From an uncultured Phycisphaerales bacterium (lineage in GTDB: Bacteria; Planctomycetota; Phycisphaerae; Phycisphaerales; SM1A02): a stretch of 64,000 nucleotides of DNA. A program made the position numbers and the translations under genes. The notes under the pieces are model-generated. The model saw only the letters and a list, made by a program, of their open reading frames with translations, made no database searches and had not been told where the DNA came from. The stretch covers positions 124,001-188,000 of the forward strand of contig CAJQQE010000014.1 in the NCBI GenBank assembly GCA_905480395.1. Reading direction: 5' to 3'. Below are positions 37,939-45,649 of this stretch, in pieces. How positions within the stretch are numbered: position 1 is the first letter of the stretch; each line of letters begins with the position of its first letter.

Positions 37939-38247
37939 GCGTTAGATGCACCGCAGAAGACAGCGCAGGTTCGAAATTCAACGAAACCGAGGTCGATCGG
38001 CTCGGGCCGCCCCGCTCTTTCGCCTCAAGAAAGCGGCTCCGGACCCCGGCAGACGCCATATGGGCCCCAGAGACCGACCCGACCCATTAATCCCGCCCGG
38101 CGTGGCGAGCCGTGGCGAAGCGACCTACCATGGATCCGCACCCTTCCGAGGTGCCTCCAGACGCCCCCGCCCCGAACGCCTTCCGTGACCACCGCACCCG
38201 TGAACCACTCGTCCCACGACGACCCCGAGGCCTCGACGCCCGCGGGC
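37939..38247. other. Divergent region between sulfotransferase and hotdog-protein genes
   Basis: About 309 bases. The reading frame of the gene at 38248 is open back through most of it but the implied sequence is Pro/Arg-rich and has no domain sense. No promoter, hairpin or RNA gene is apparent. Confidence 0.35.
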
Positions 38248-38820
38248 ATGCTGCCGCCGAAGAAATCCCTCGGCAAGCGGATTGAGGCCTACCTCAGCCG
38301 GCTGTCGACGAAGAACAACTTCTGGCACCGCGTCTGCTCGCTGATCTGGCTTCCGTTTGCGTTCCGCAGCGGCATCAGCCTTCGACGAATTGATGCCAAG
38401 AGTTTTACCGCGGTCCTCCCGTACCGTCGATTCAATCGGAACTGGTATAACGCGATGGCCGGCGCCGCCCTCTTGGGCAACTCGGAAGTCGCGGCGGGCA
38501 TGTACCTGTTCGCCGAGTGCGGCAGCGACTATGAGGTCATCTGCAAACGCATGGAATATCGGTTCCTCCGACCGTGCTACGGCCCCGCCGTGTACCGCGT
38601 TGCGAATGCAGAGGATGTTCAGGAGAAGATCAAGGATGGAGGCGAATTCAACATCGCCCTCGATCTGGAAATCAGCCAGCAGATGAGTCGCATGGGCAAG
38701 GATCGCGACCTCAAAGTTGGACGATGTTCCATCACGTTCCATTGCACCCCGAAAGAACTCGCCGAGGAGTTGCGACAAAAGCGTCGTGGACGGCTCGAGC
38801 GGAGCACACCCTCGGAATGA
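38248..38820 (+). CDS. DUF4442-type hotdog-fold protein
   Basis: 190 residues from the ATG at 38248; a GTG at 38185 would add 21 disordered residues and neither has a strong ribosome-binding site. The sequence FAFRSGISLRRIDAKSFTAVLPYRRFNRNWYNAMAG, then SEVAAGMYLFAECGSDYEVI, matches the DUF4442/PaaI-like thioesterase family, where N-x-x-x-x-x-a-l-hydrophobic segments form the hot-dog helix. An acyl-thioesterase-like role is possible. Its stop overlaps the start of the next gene (ATGA). Confidence 0.7.
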   Translation: MLPPKKSLGKRIEAYLSRLSTKNNFWHRVCSLIWLPFAFRSGISLRRIDAKSFTAVLPYRRFNRNWYNAMAGAALLGNSEVAAGMYLFAECGSDYEVICKRMEYRFLRPCYGPAVYRVANAEDVQEKIKDGGEFNIALDLEISQQMSRMGKDRDLKVGRCSITFHCTPKELAEELRQKRRGRLERSTPSE

Positions 38821-40022
38821 CCCAGGCGGCCGCCGCTTCCTCTGTAATTCGACCAAAGCCCCTCGGCGGCATCGCAGCGACCCTGGGCTGGGGTGCCTAC
38901 TGCGCCTGCAGCTGGACCTGGTGCATTGGCATGTTTCTGCCGATCATCCTCCTCGGCCGATTCGGATGGACGGGGTTCTGGGCGTTTGCCATTCCGAATG
39001 TCATCGGATGCGTTGCGTTCGGCTACTGCTTCACCGCCGAACGGAGCCGCCGATTCGCCACGGCGCACGCCGGACCGATCCGCGTTTTCAGTCTCGTCAC
39101 GATTGCCTTCCAAATTTTCTTCGTCGGTTGGAGTACCGGGAGTTTCGTCTTCGCACCCGAGCTTGCCGGAGACCCTGATCCGTCCGGCACCGGTGCCGCA
39201 GGAGATTTTCTCGCCTGGCCGGTTCTCGGGGCGATCCTCACCTGGACCGCCGGGGCCGCAGCGCTTTCCGCCCGTGGCGATCTCTTCTGGCGTTGGCTCG
39301 CGACGTTAATCGCCGCGGCCTCGGGCGTGCTCTTCGCGATCACCTTTGATCGGGTCGGAGGATTTCCGAGCGTGGCCACGCCGTCGAGCGTCGCCCCCGG
39401 GCTGGGGATCTTACCGTTGATGATTCTCGGATTCGTCGCCTGCCCAGTGCTCGACGCCACCTTCCATCGCGCCCGTCAGCAGTCGCCCAGCCGTCACTCG
39501 TTCGCCGTCTTCGGCATCATCTTCGCGATGATGCTGGCGTTCGCGGCCACGACCTTCAATGCCGGCGATTCGGCCTCGGTGATTCCGATCATCACCCCGG
39601 TCATCGTGGCCCAGTGGACCCTCCAATTGCTATTCACGATCGGCGCCCATCTTCGTGAAGTGACGGCGCTCCCCGCCGGTCGGCTCGGCCAAAGCCTGCC
39701 GATTTTCGTCGCGATCGCGATTGGCGCCGTCCTGGGCATGCCCGGGATCGCCGGTGAAGACGCCTACCTGATGATTCTTGGCTTGTATGCGATCCCGTTC
39801 CCGATGTACGTGATCGCCGCGACGGTCCGAGGACTCGACCATCCACTCCCGGGCCGATGGGTGCTGGCAATTCTAATCGTGAGTTTGGCGGCCAGCCCCC
39901 TTGGCTGGCTCGGCTTCATCGAGAATCGCACCTGGTTTCTCCTGCCTGCCGCGGCCTTGACGGCGGTCGCCGGTTGGATCATCGGGCGAATGGCGAGGCC
40001 CCCTCTACCCACGGAGGGCTGA
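38817..40022 (+). CDS. Multi-pass membrane protein of unknown function
   Basis: 401 residues and about eleven or twelve hydrophobic helices, starting MTQAAAASSVIRPKPLGGIA. Notable segments are GWGAYCACSWTWCIGMFLPIILL, which resembles the first helix of large secondary transporters, and FAIPNVIGCVAFGYCF. No signature of a named family is evident; a transporter is the natural guess. It is translationally coupled to the hotdog-protein gene, hinting that substrate import and acyl chemistry may be linked. Confidence 0.7.
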   Translation: MTQAAAASSVIRPKPLGGIAATLGWGAYCACSWTWCIGMFLPIILLGRFGWTGFWAFAIPNVIGCVAFGYCFTAERSRRFATAHAGPIRVFSLVTIAFQIFFVGWSTGSFVFAPELAGDPDPSGTGAAGDFLAWPVLGAILTWTAGAAALSARGDLFWRWLATLIAAASGVLFAITFDRVGGFPSVATPSSVAPGLGILPLMILGFVACPVLDATFHRARQQSPSRHSFAVFGIIFAMMLAFAATTFNAGDSASVIPIITPVIVAQWTLQLLFTIGAHLREVTALPAGRLGQSLPIFVAIAIGAVLGMPGIAGEDAYLMILGLYAIPFPMYVIAATVRGLDHPLPGRWVLAILIVSLAASPLGWLGFIENRTWFLLPAAALTAVAGWIIGRMARPPLPTEG

Positions 40023-40073
40023 TTCTCTGGATCCGTCCCGCGGCACCCGCGACTCGGTGGCTACGCTCTCAGC

Positions 40074-41564
40074 ATGGCCGCGAACCCGCTTGCACGACTT
40101 CCCGACCGTGATTTCGACTATTGGTCGGCAGCACATCTGCTCCGCCGCGCCGGATTTGGCGGCACCCCGGAGGTCATCCAAACCCTTCTTGCTTCAGGCC
40201 TCGACGGCGCGGTCGACCGTTTGGTCGAGTTCACTCCGACCGTGGACGATGGCGATCGGTTTGATCGCGACATCATGCGGCCTCGCAGCACGGAGGAAAA
40301 TCGGATCCTCTCAGAGGCCCGAAGCCGTGGTGATGAAGCGACCGTCGAGCGGTATCGCCGAGATCGACAGCAGCGACAGAAACGCGATCGAGCGCAACTC
40401 CGGAAAATTCGCCGCTGGTGGCTCGAACGGATGATCAAGACCACGGAGCCGCTCGAAGAAAAAATGACCCTCTTCTGGCATGGCCACTTCGCCACCGGGT
40501 ACCGAACGGTGGAAGACAGCTGGCACTTGATGATCCAGAATCGTCTCTTCCGCGCCCACGCGTTGGACGACTTCGCAACCCTGACCCGATCGATCATCCG
40601 CGATCCCGCCATGCTGCAGTATCTCGACGGCGATCAGAATCGAAAGGGACGTCCCAACGAGAATCTTGCCCGCGAATTGATGGAGCTTTTTGTACTGGGC
40701 GAAGGAAATGGATACACCGAAGCGGACATCCGCGAAGGCGCTCGGGCCCTGACCGGTTTCACCTACGTCGACGACGATTTTACATTCAGAAAAGATCGCC
40801 ATGACGCCGGCCAGAAATCGATCCTCGGACGACGAGGTTCCTTCGACGGGGACGGTTTCGTGGACGTACTCCTCGCCCAGCCCGAGACGTCGAGATTTCT
40901 CTGCGAGAAAATCTATCGATTCTTCGTCGACGACGGACCAAAGAGCCCGGATGCTGAAGGCCGTCAGGTCGTCGAGGGAATGGCCAAGACGCTCCGCCGC
41001 TCGAAGTATCGTCTGGGCCCCGTCCTCGGACAACTCTTCCGAAGCCGGCATTTTTATGCCCCCGAGCGTCGCGCGTCGATCGTCAAGAGCCCTATTCAAC
41101 TCGTCGTCCAGTCGATCCGGGAACTCGGCACGCCAATTCGCGATGAGAACGTGCTCCTCGAAGCCACGGATCTCATGGGCCAGAATCTCCTGCAACCTCC
41201 CTCGGTCAAGGGTTGGGATGGCGGGCGATCGTGGATCAATACCGCGACGCTTTTTGTCCGCCAGAACACCCTCGTCTATCAACTCACCGGTCGATTACCT
41301 GGCCTCGATGCGGCGCAGAACGGCGCGGCGGCCGAACCCTTTGCATCCGAGCGACTCGTCGATCACCTGGGGACCAATGGCCCACCCGATCCAGATCTCG
41401 TTGTCGATTACCTCCTTCGATTCACGCTCGGTACAACGCCGCATCCTCATCGTCGGGAGACGGTTCGCGCCTTCCTCCGAGACGTGGGCGATCGGATCGA
41501 TCGAGATCGAATCACCGCCATGCTCGCTTTGATCACCGCCATGCCTGAGTACCAACTCGCCTAA
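40074..41564 (+). CDS. DUF1800 domain-containing protein
   Basis: 496 residues. The start AAHLLRRAGFGGTPEVIQTL is the DUF1800 hallmark (HLLxRaGFGgtp), followed by KMTLFWHGHFATG, MLQYLDGDQNRKGRPNENLARELMELF and FTLG-like motifs, GYTEADIREGARALTGFTY, and RFLCEKIYRFFVDD. Members always pair with a DUF1501 protein, as here 24 bases downstream, and may act together on an unknown exported substrate. No signal peptide is visible in this one. Confidence 0.92.
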   Translation: MAANPLARLPDRDFDYWSAAHLLRRAGFGGTPEVIQTLLASGLDGAVDRLVEFTPTVDDGDRFDRDIMRPRSTEENRILSEARSRGDEATVERYRRDRQQRQKRDRAQLRKIRRWWLERMIKTTEPLEEKMTLFWHGHFATGYRTVEDSWHLMIQNRLFRAHALDDFATLTRSIIRDPAMLQYLDGDQNRKGRPNENLARELMELFVLGEGNGYTEADIREGARALTGFTYVDDDFTFRKDRHDAGQKSILGRRGSFDGDGFVDVLLAQPETSRFLCEKIYRFFVDDGPKSPDAEGRQVVEGMAKTLRRSKYRLGPVLGQLFRSRHFYAPERRASIVKSPIQLVVQSIRELGTPIRDENVLLEATDLMGQNLLQPPSVKGWDGGRSWINTATLFVRQNTLVYQLTGRLPGLDAAQNGAAAEPFASERLVDHLGTNGPPDPDLVVDYLLRFTLGTTPHPHRRETVRAFLRDVGDRIDRDRITAMLALITAMPEYQLA

Positions 41565-41588
41565 ACGCACCTCGCCTCGGAGAAGACC

Positions 41589-42881
41589 ATGTCCCCCGAA
41601 CCTCGAGCCTACACCCGTCGCGTTTTTCTACAGCGTGGGGCCACGCTTGCCTCAACCGCCGCGACGATCCCCTGGTTCGTTCAGAACGCCGCCGCGGGGG
41701 TCATGCCGACCACCAACATGATCTCCAGCATTCCTGGCATTCCCGACGACCGGGTGATGGTGATCATTCAATTAGGTGGCGGGAATGACGGCCTCAATAC
41801 GGTGGTCCCCTACTACGCCGACGAATACGCCCGACTCCGTCCGCGAATTGGATTCGGTGGCCCGGGATCAAACCGCCCCGCTGGCGCGGCCCTCGAACTC
41901 GATGAGGCCGCTGGTCTCGGTCTTCATCCACGACTCACCGGATTCAAGTCACTCTTCGATGACGGAAAACTCGAAATCGTGCAAGGCGTGGGGTATCCCA
42001 ATCCGAATCGCTCACATTTCGCCTCGATGGACATCTGGCACACCGGCCGATCTGACGGCCAGGGAACGGGATGGCTCGGCCGATACTTCGACAACTCCTG
42101 CAATGGATCGCCGATCCCCGAAGCCGCGATCTCGATTGGCCGTCGCGCTCCACTCGCCCTGATGGGTGATGTTCAGAAGCCCGTCTCATTCGAAGATGCT
42201 CGACTTTTTCGCTGGAAAGGCGAGGATCTTCATGACGCGATGAAAGCGCCGTACGAGAAAGTCGTCCGGGCCGGAGCCCTTGATGGCATCGACCCCGATT
42301 CGCAGGCGGCGTACCTGATGCGGACGAGCCTAGACGCTCAGATCTCAAGCGATCGGATTCGCGCCGCGGTCAAACGTTCCGCCAACGCCGGCTATCCACG
42401 CGGTCCGCTCGCTGATCAACTTCGGCTCATTGCTGCGATGATCCGGGACGGGATGCCCACTCGGGTCTACTACGCGACCCTCGGTGGTTTCGACACCCAC
42501 GGAAGCCAATCGGGAAGTCATGCGAACTTGATGGGGCAACTCGGCGACTCGGTGAAGGCGTTCCAGGCCGACCTCGACGCGCAAGGCGCCGCCGATCAGG
42601 TCCTCACGATGGTGTTCAGCGAATTCGGGCGTCGGGTGGCCGAAAACGGATCGGGCGGAACCGATCATGGCACTGCGGCCCCGGTCTTTCTGATCGGCAA
42701 TCAGGTACGACCAGGCTTGGTCGGCAATCATCCATCACTCACTGATCTCGACGGGGGTGATCTTCGCTTCGGAATTGACTTCCGTTCGGTATATGCCGGA
42801 CTCCTCACCGACTGGTTCAAGGTCGACTCGGCCTCGGTCCTTGGCACCGATCATCCCCCAGCCCACCTGCTGCGATCCTGA
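41589..42881 (+). CDS. DUF1501 domain-containing protein, Tat-exported
   Basis: 430 residues. The twin-arginine signal YTRRVFLQRGATLASTAA is followed by cleavage near NAAAG. The domain is sulfatase/phosphatase-like: VMVIIQLGGGNDGLNTVVPY at the start, FASMDIWHTG in the middle, TLGGFDTHGSQ and MVFSEFGRRVAENGSGGTDHGTAAPVFLIG near the end with candidate metal ligands. It is the partner of the DUF1800 gene. It would fold in the cytoplasm, bind metal and be exported. Confidence 0.92.
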   Translation: MSPEPRAYTRRVFLQRGATLASTAATIPWFVQNAAAGVMPTTNMISSIPGIPDDRVMVIIQLGGGNDGLNTVVPYYADEYARLRPRIGFGGPGSNRPAGAALELDEAAGLGLHPRLTGFKSLFDDGKLEIVQGVGYPNPNRSHFASMDIWHTGRSDGQGTGWLGRYFDNSCNGSPIPEAAISIGRRAPLALMGDVQKPVSFEDARLFRWKGEDLHDAMKAPYEKVVRAGALDGIDPDSQAAYLMRTSLDAQISSDRIRAAVKRSANAGYPRGPLADQLRLIAAMIRDGMPTRVYYATLGGFDTHGSQSGSHANLMGQLGDSVKAFQADLDAQGAADQVLTMVFSEFGRRVAENGSGGTDHGTAAPVFLIGNQVRPGLVGNHPSLTDLDGGDLRFGIDFRSVYAGLLTDWFKVDSASVLGTDHPPAHLLRS

Positions 42882-42934
42882 GGTTCTCAATAGATCCAAA
42901 CCGCACGATTTCCTTCTCCGCGGAACCAACCAAC

Positions 42935-43411
42935 ATGAACTTCTCCACCATCACCCGCCCTCACTCCGATCGCCACACCATGAACTCGTTGGTTTCGAGT
43001 TTCTTGATGATCAGATTGATCTGCTTGATCTGCTTGATCTGCTTGATCCAATTCACCCTTGGCGGTTGCCGAGAGGCCCGCGACGGCGACACGAGTGCCG
43101 CAGCGATTCGTCCACCAGCGGAAACATTCGTGATCGAAGTTTCCGGAATGCACTGTGATAACTGTGCGGAAGCGATCACCGCCAAAGTCGCCAAGATCGA
43201 CGGCGTGACCAGCTGCGAAGCAGACTGGGAGCGCGGTACGACGACCGTCCTCGCCCGTCCAGACACCATCCCGACGATTCAAGATTCGATCGCTCGCATG
43301 GGATTCACCATCGGGCCGGCCGCCACCGTGGCCCCGACCGACGACCAGAACGCCGCCGACGATTCGGGGGCCGGAGCGGTCGAAGAAGCCAAGGACACCA
43401 CGAAGAACTGA
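42935..43411 (+). CDS. Heavy-metal-associated (HMA) domain lipoprotein
   Basis: Up to 158 residues; starts at 42935, 42980 and 43007 are possible, the last giving the most normal lipoprotein signal. The signal core is RLICLICLICLIQFTLGGC, repetitive because the DNA repeats every 9 bases, with the lipobox cysteine at its end. The HMA domain has the metal site GMHCDNCAEAI and the later VTSCEADWERGTTTV strand. The acidic tail is disordered. A surface-bound copper or other soft-metal carrier is likely. It lies just downstream of the DUF1501 gene. Confidence 0.82.
   Translation: MNFSTITRPHSDRHTMNSLVSSFLMIRLICLICLICLIQFTLGGCREARDGDTSAAAIRPPAETFVIEVSGMHCDNCAEAITAKVAKIDGVTSCEADWERGTTTVLARPDTIPTIQDSIARMGFTIGPAATVAPTDDQNAADDSGAGAVEEAKDTTKN
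43010..43053. repeat. 9-bp tandem repeat within a signal peptide
   Basis: CTGCTTGAT repeats three times with partial flanking copies (GATCAGATT before, CTTGATCCA after). It is in frame, encoding ICL-ICL-ICL, so slippage would change signal length by three residues per unit. Confidence 0.8.
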
Positions 43412-43417
43412 CTTGGC

Positions 43418-44491
43418 TCAGCTAAGGAATCCAGGAAGCTCCGCCTCGATGGCCTCCGCCGCCTCCGGGAGATCGAGTTGAAGTCTCGCGCCCGCCGCGT
43501 GAACGTGCCCGCCACCACCGAATCTGGCCGCCAGTTCATTCACATCAATAATGCCCAGTCCGCCGCTGGCGGGCTTCGAACGAAAGCTCGCCTTGGTGAG
43601 TCCTTTAGCGGCTTCGGTCAGGAGAATCGACGCTCGAACCGAGCCGATCTCCAACGGCGTATTCACGATTCCCGCGAGTCCTTCGAGCGAGGCGCCGGTC
43701 TCGGCAAAGTCCTCCATCGAGAGCCTCATCACCGCGACCGCCCCGTTGCCCATGAAGCTCAAGGAAGTCAATGCTCTGGCGATCATCGCGAAACGAGCTG
43801 GCGTGGCATTCTGTTCGATCCTGGCATAGAGGTCGTCCTTGTCTACTCCCGACTCCATCAATCTGGCCGCCAGCCGATAGACCGCCGGCCCGGCGCTCGA
43901 GAAACGGAACCAACCAGTATCCGTGGCGAGTCCGAGGAAGAGCGGCGTCGAAACGCCCCCCTGCGCGAGATCGACGCCCATCGCATCCAACACCGGGACG
44001 AGTGCCTGCGTCGCCGAGGCACAATCGGTATCGACCACCCGACGACCCGCCACCGATCCGCCCCGAGCGTGATGATCGATGCCGATGACTCGGTCCACTC
44101 TCGGTCGGAGCCAGTCTTTCATCGAGTCCAATTGGGTCCAAGCCCCGGTATCGACCACGGCCACCAATTCGGGCTCATCACCCTCGTCCGGCGTTCCGCA
44201 TTGCTCAAATCGTCGGACGTCATCGTCGTCCTCGGTGATCGCAAGGAGACTCGAATCCAATGGCCCGGCCAGAACGATCCAACTTCGAACTCCAATCTGG
44301 CGGAGGCCCCGATGCAACGCGAGGCTGGTCCCGAGGGCATCACCGTCAGGCTTCTCATGCGTGGTGATCAGGACCGATGAGGCGGCCCCGAGCGTGGCCG
44401 CGAGGTCGGCCACGGAGACGTTGGACTCGTAGGTGAATCCGGGTTCATCCCAAGGATGTCCGGGGTGTTGTCCGTCGCGGGGTGTGGTCAC
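43418..44491 (-). CDS. nrnA: DHH-family phosphoesterase, NrnA-like
   Basis: 357 residues of the DHH/DHHA1 class that degrades nano-RNA and adenosine bisphosphate (pAp). Motif I is LITTHEKPDGDALGTSLAL, motif II VAVVDTGAW, motif III the DHH-type VIGIDHHARGG, motif IV with LGLATDTGWFRFSS, and the DHHA1 GGGGHVHAAGARL near the C-terminus. It starts 54 bases downstream of ribF, a pairing seen in the rbfA/truB/ribF region of other genomes, although those two genes are not here. Start assignment of the ATG is ordinary. Confidence 0.9.
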   Translation of the reverse strand: MTTPRDGQHPGHPWDEPGFTYESNVSVADLAATLGAASSVLITTHEKPDGDALGTSLALHRGLRQIGVRSWIVLAGPLDSSLLAITEDDDDVRRFEQCGTPDEGDEPELVAVVDTGAWTQLDSMKDWLRPRVDRVIGIDHHARGGSVAGRRVVDTDCASATQALVPVLDAMGVDLAQGGVSTPLFLGLATDTGWFRFSSAGPAVYRLAARLMESGVDKDDLYARIEQNATPARFAMIARALTSLSFMGNGAVAVMRLSMEDFAETGASLEGLAGIVNTPLEIGSVRASILLTEAAKGLTKASFRSKPASGGLGIIDVNELAARFGGGGHVHAAGARLQLDLPEAAEAIEAELPGFLS

Positions 44492-44545
44492 GGGGTTGCC
44501 TTTACGAGAGAAACGAAGAAAAAAGAAACGGGAGCGGGATGGCGA

Positions 44546-45457
44546 TTAACGAACGCTTTGATTGCCGATGATCGCCCGGACGTCGGCTAGATCTCGATCG
44601 ATCTGCGCCTGGAAGGAGGACAGATCGTCATAGCGATACTGACCACGGAGACGTCGGTGGAGCTCGGCATCGAGCCTCCATTCATAGTCGTCGAGTTGGC
44701 CACTCCAGTCGAGCAGGTGCACCTCGGCCACCCGAGGCGTCTCCTCGAAAGTCGGCTTGGTGCCAATACTGACCGCCGCCGCTTTTCTGGAACCATCCGG
44801 AAGGATCGCGACGCCAGCGTACACGCCGTCTGCGGGAAGGAGGGCGCCTTCGAGGTCCAAGTTTGCCGTCGGGATCCCGATGGTTCGCCCTCGTTGGTCA
44901 CCCTTGACCACACGCCCTCGGAGGACGTGCGGAGCACCGAGCAGGCGGGAGGCATCCTCGACTCGCCCGAGCTCTAAGAGTCGCCGAATCGCCGAACTCC
45001 GAGCGGGCATCAACTGCCCATCCTGAAGCGGTACGGCCAATTCGTCTTCCACCCTCACCTGAAAACCTCGGATCGCCCCGAGATGCCGAAGCGTCTCGAC
45101 GGTTCCCTCACGACGGCGGCCAAACCGAAAATCGGGCCCCTCGATTACCCAGGACGGCGGTGCCCCGAGGGACACCTCGAGATGATCCAGAAAAGCACTC
45201 GGATCCAGCGACAGGAGATCGCGGTTGGTCTCAAGCACCATGACCTCGTCAGCGCCGGCCTGCAAAAGGAGCGCACGACGTCGTTCCAATGAAACCAGCG
45301 GTGGGTCGATGGGCTTCCCCAGTACCACCGCGGGCGACGGATCGAATGTCACGGCCACCAAACGTCCGGTATCGCCCAGAACCGACCTTCCAGCGTCCAA
45401 GAGACGCTGATGGCCGAGGTGAACACCGTCAAAATTGCCGATCGTCAGGCCCAACAT
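44546..45457 (-). CDS. ribF: Bifunctional riboflavin kinase/FMN adenylyltransferase
   Basis: Converts riboflavin to FMN and FAD. 303 residues from the ATG at 45457; the frame is open much further upstream but only as antisense of the glutamate dehydrogenase. The adenylyltransferase part starts LTIGNFDGVHLGHQRLL, with VTFDPSPAVVLGK and PARSSAIRRLL. The kinase part has HVLRGRVVKGDQRGRTIGIP, TANLDLEGALLPADGVYAG and the closing YDDLSSFQAQIDRDLADVR. It is divergent from the gdh gene and upstream of the nrnA-like gene. Confidence 0.95.
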   Translation of the reverse strand: MLGLTIGNFDGVHLGHQRLLDAGRSVLGDTGRLVAVTFDPSPAVVLGKPIDPPLVSLERRRALLLQAGADEVMVLETNRDLLSLDPSAFLDHLEVSLGAPPSWVIEGPDFRFGRRREGTVETLRHLGAIRGFQVRVEDELAVPLQDGQLMPARSSAIRRLLELGRVEDASRLLGAPHVLRGRVVKGDQRGRTIGIPTANLDLEGALLPADGVYAGVAILPDGSRKAAAVSIGTKPTFEETPRVAEVHLLDWSGQLDDYEWRLDAELHRRLRGQYRYDDLSSFQAQIDRDLADVRAIIGNQSVR

Positions 45458-45649
45458 GTCCGAGTTCCAATCGCGGCGTGAGGTTCCGGCTGATTGAGAA
45501 GGTGGCGAGAATTCTGCGAACTCACCAAAAGAAAGAGGTTGTGATTGCCGATCCCTTGAGTAATGGCAGGGGTACAGGGTAGCCTTTTCCGTTTCCCCGA
45601 CGATTCCTCGTCGAGAAGATTCCGGGTCGACCCAAAGGACACTCCACCG

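Noticed and set aside
40311-41282. 323-codon minus-strand frame opposite the DUF1800 gene
   Set aside because: Antisense shadow of a clear family member.
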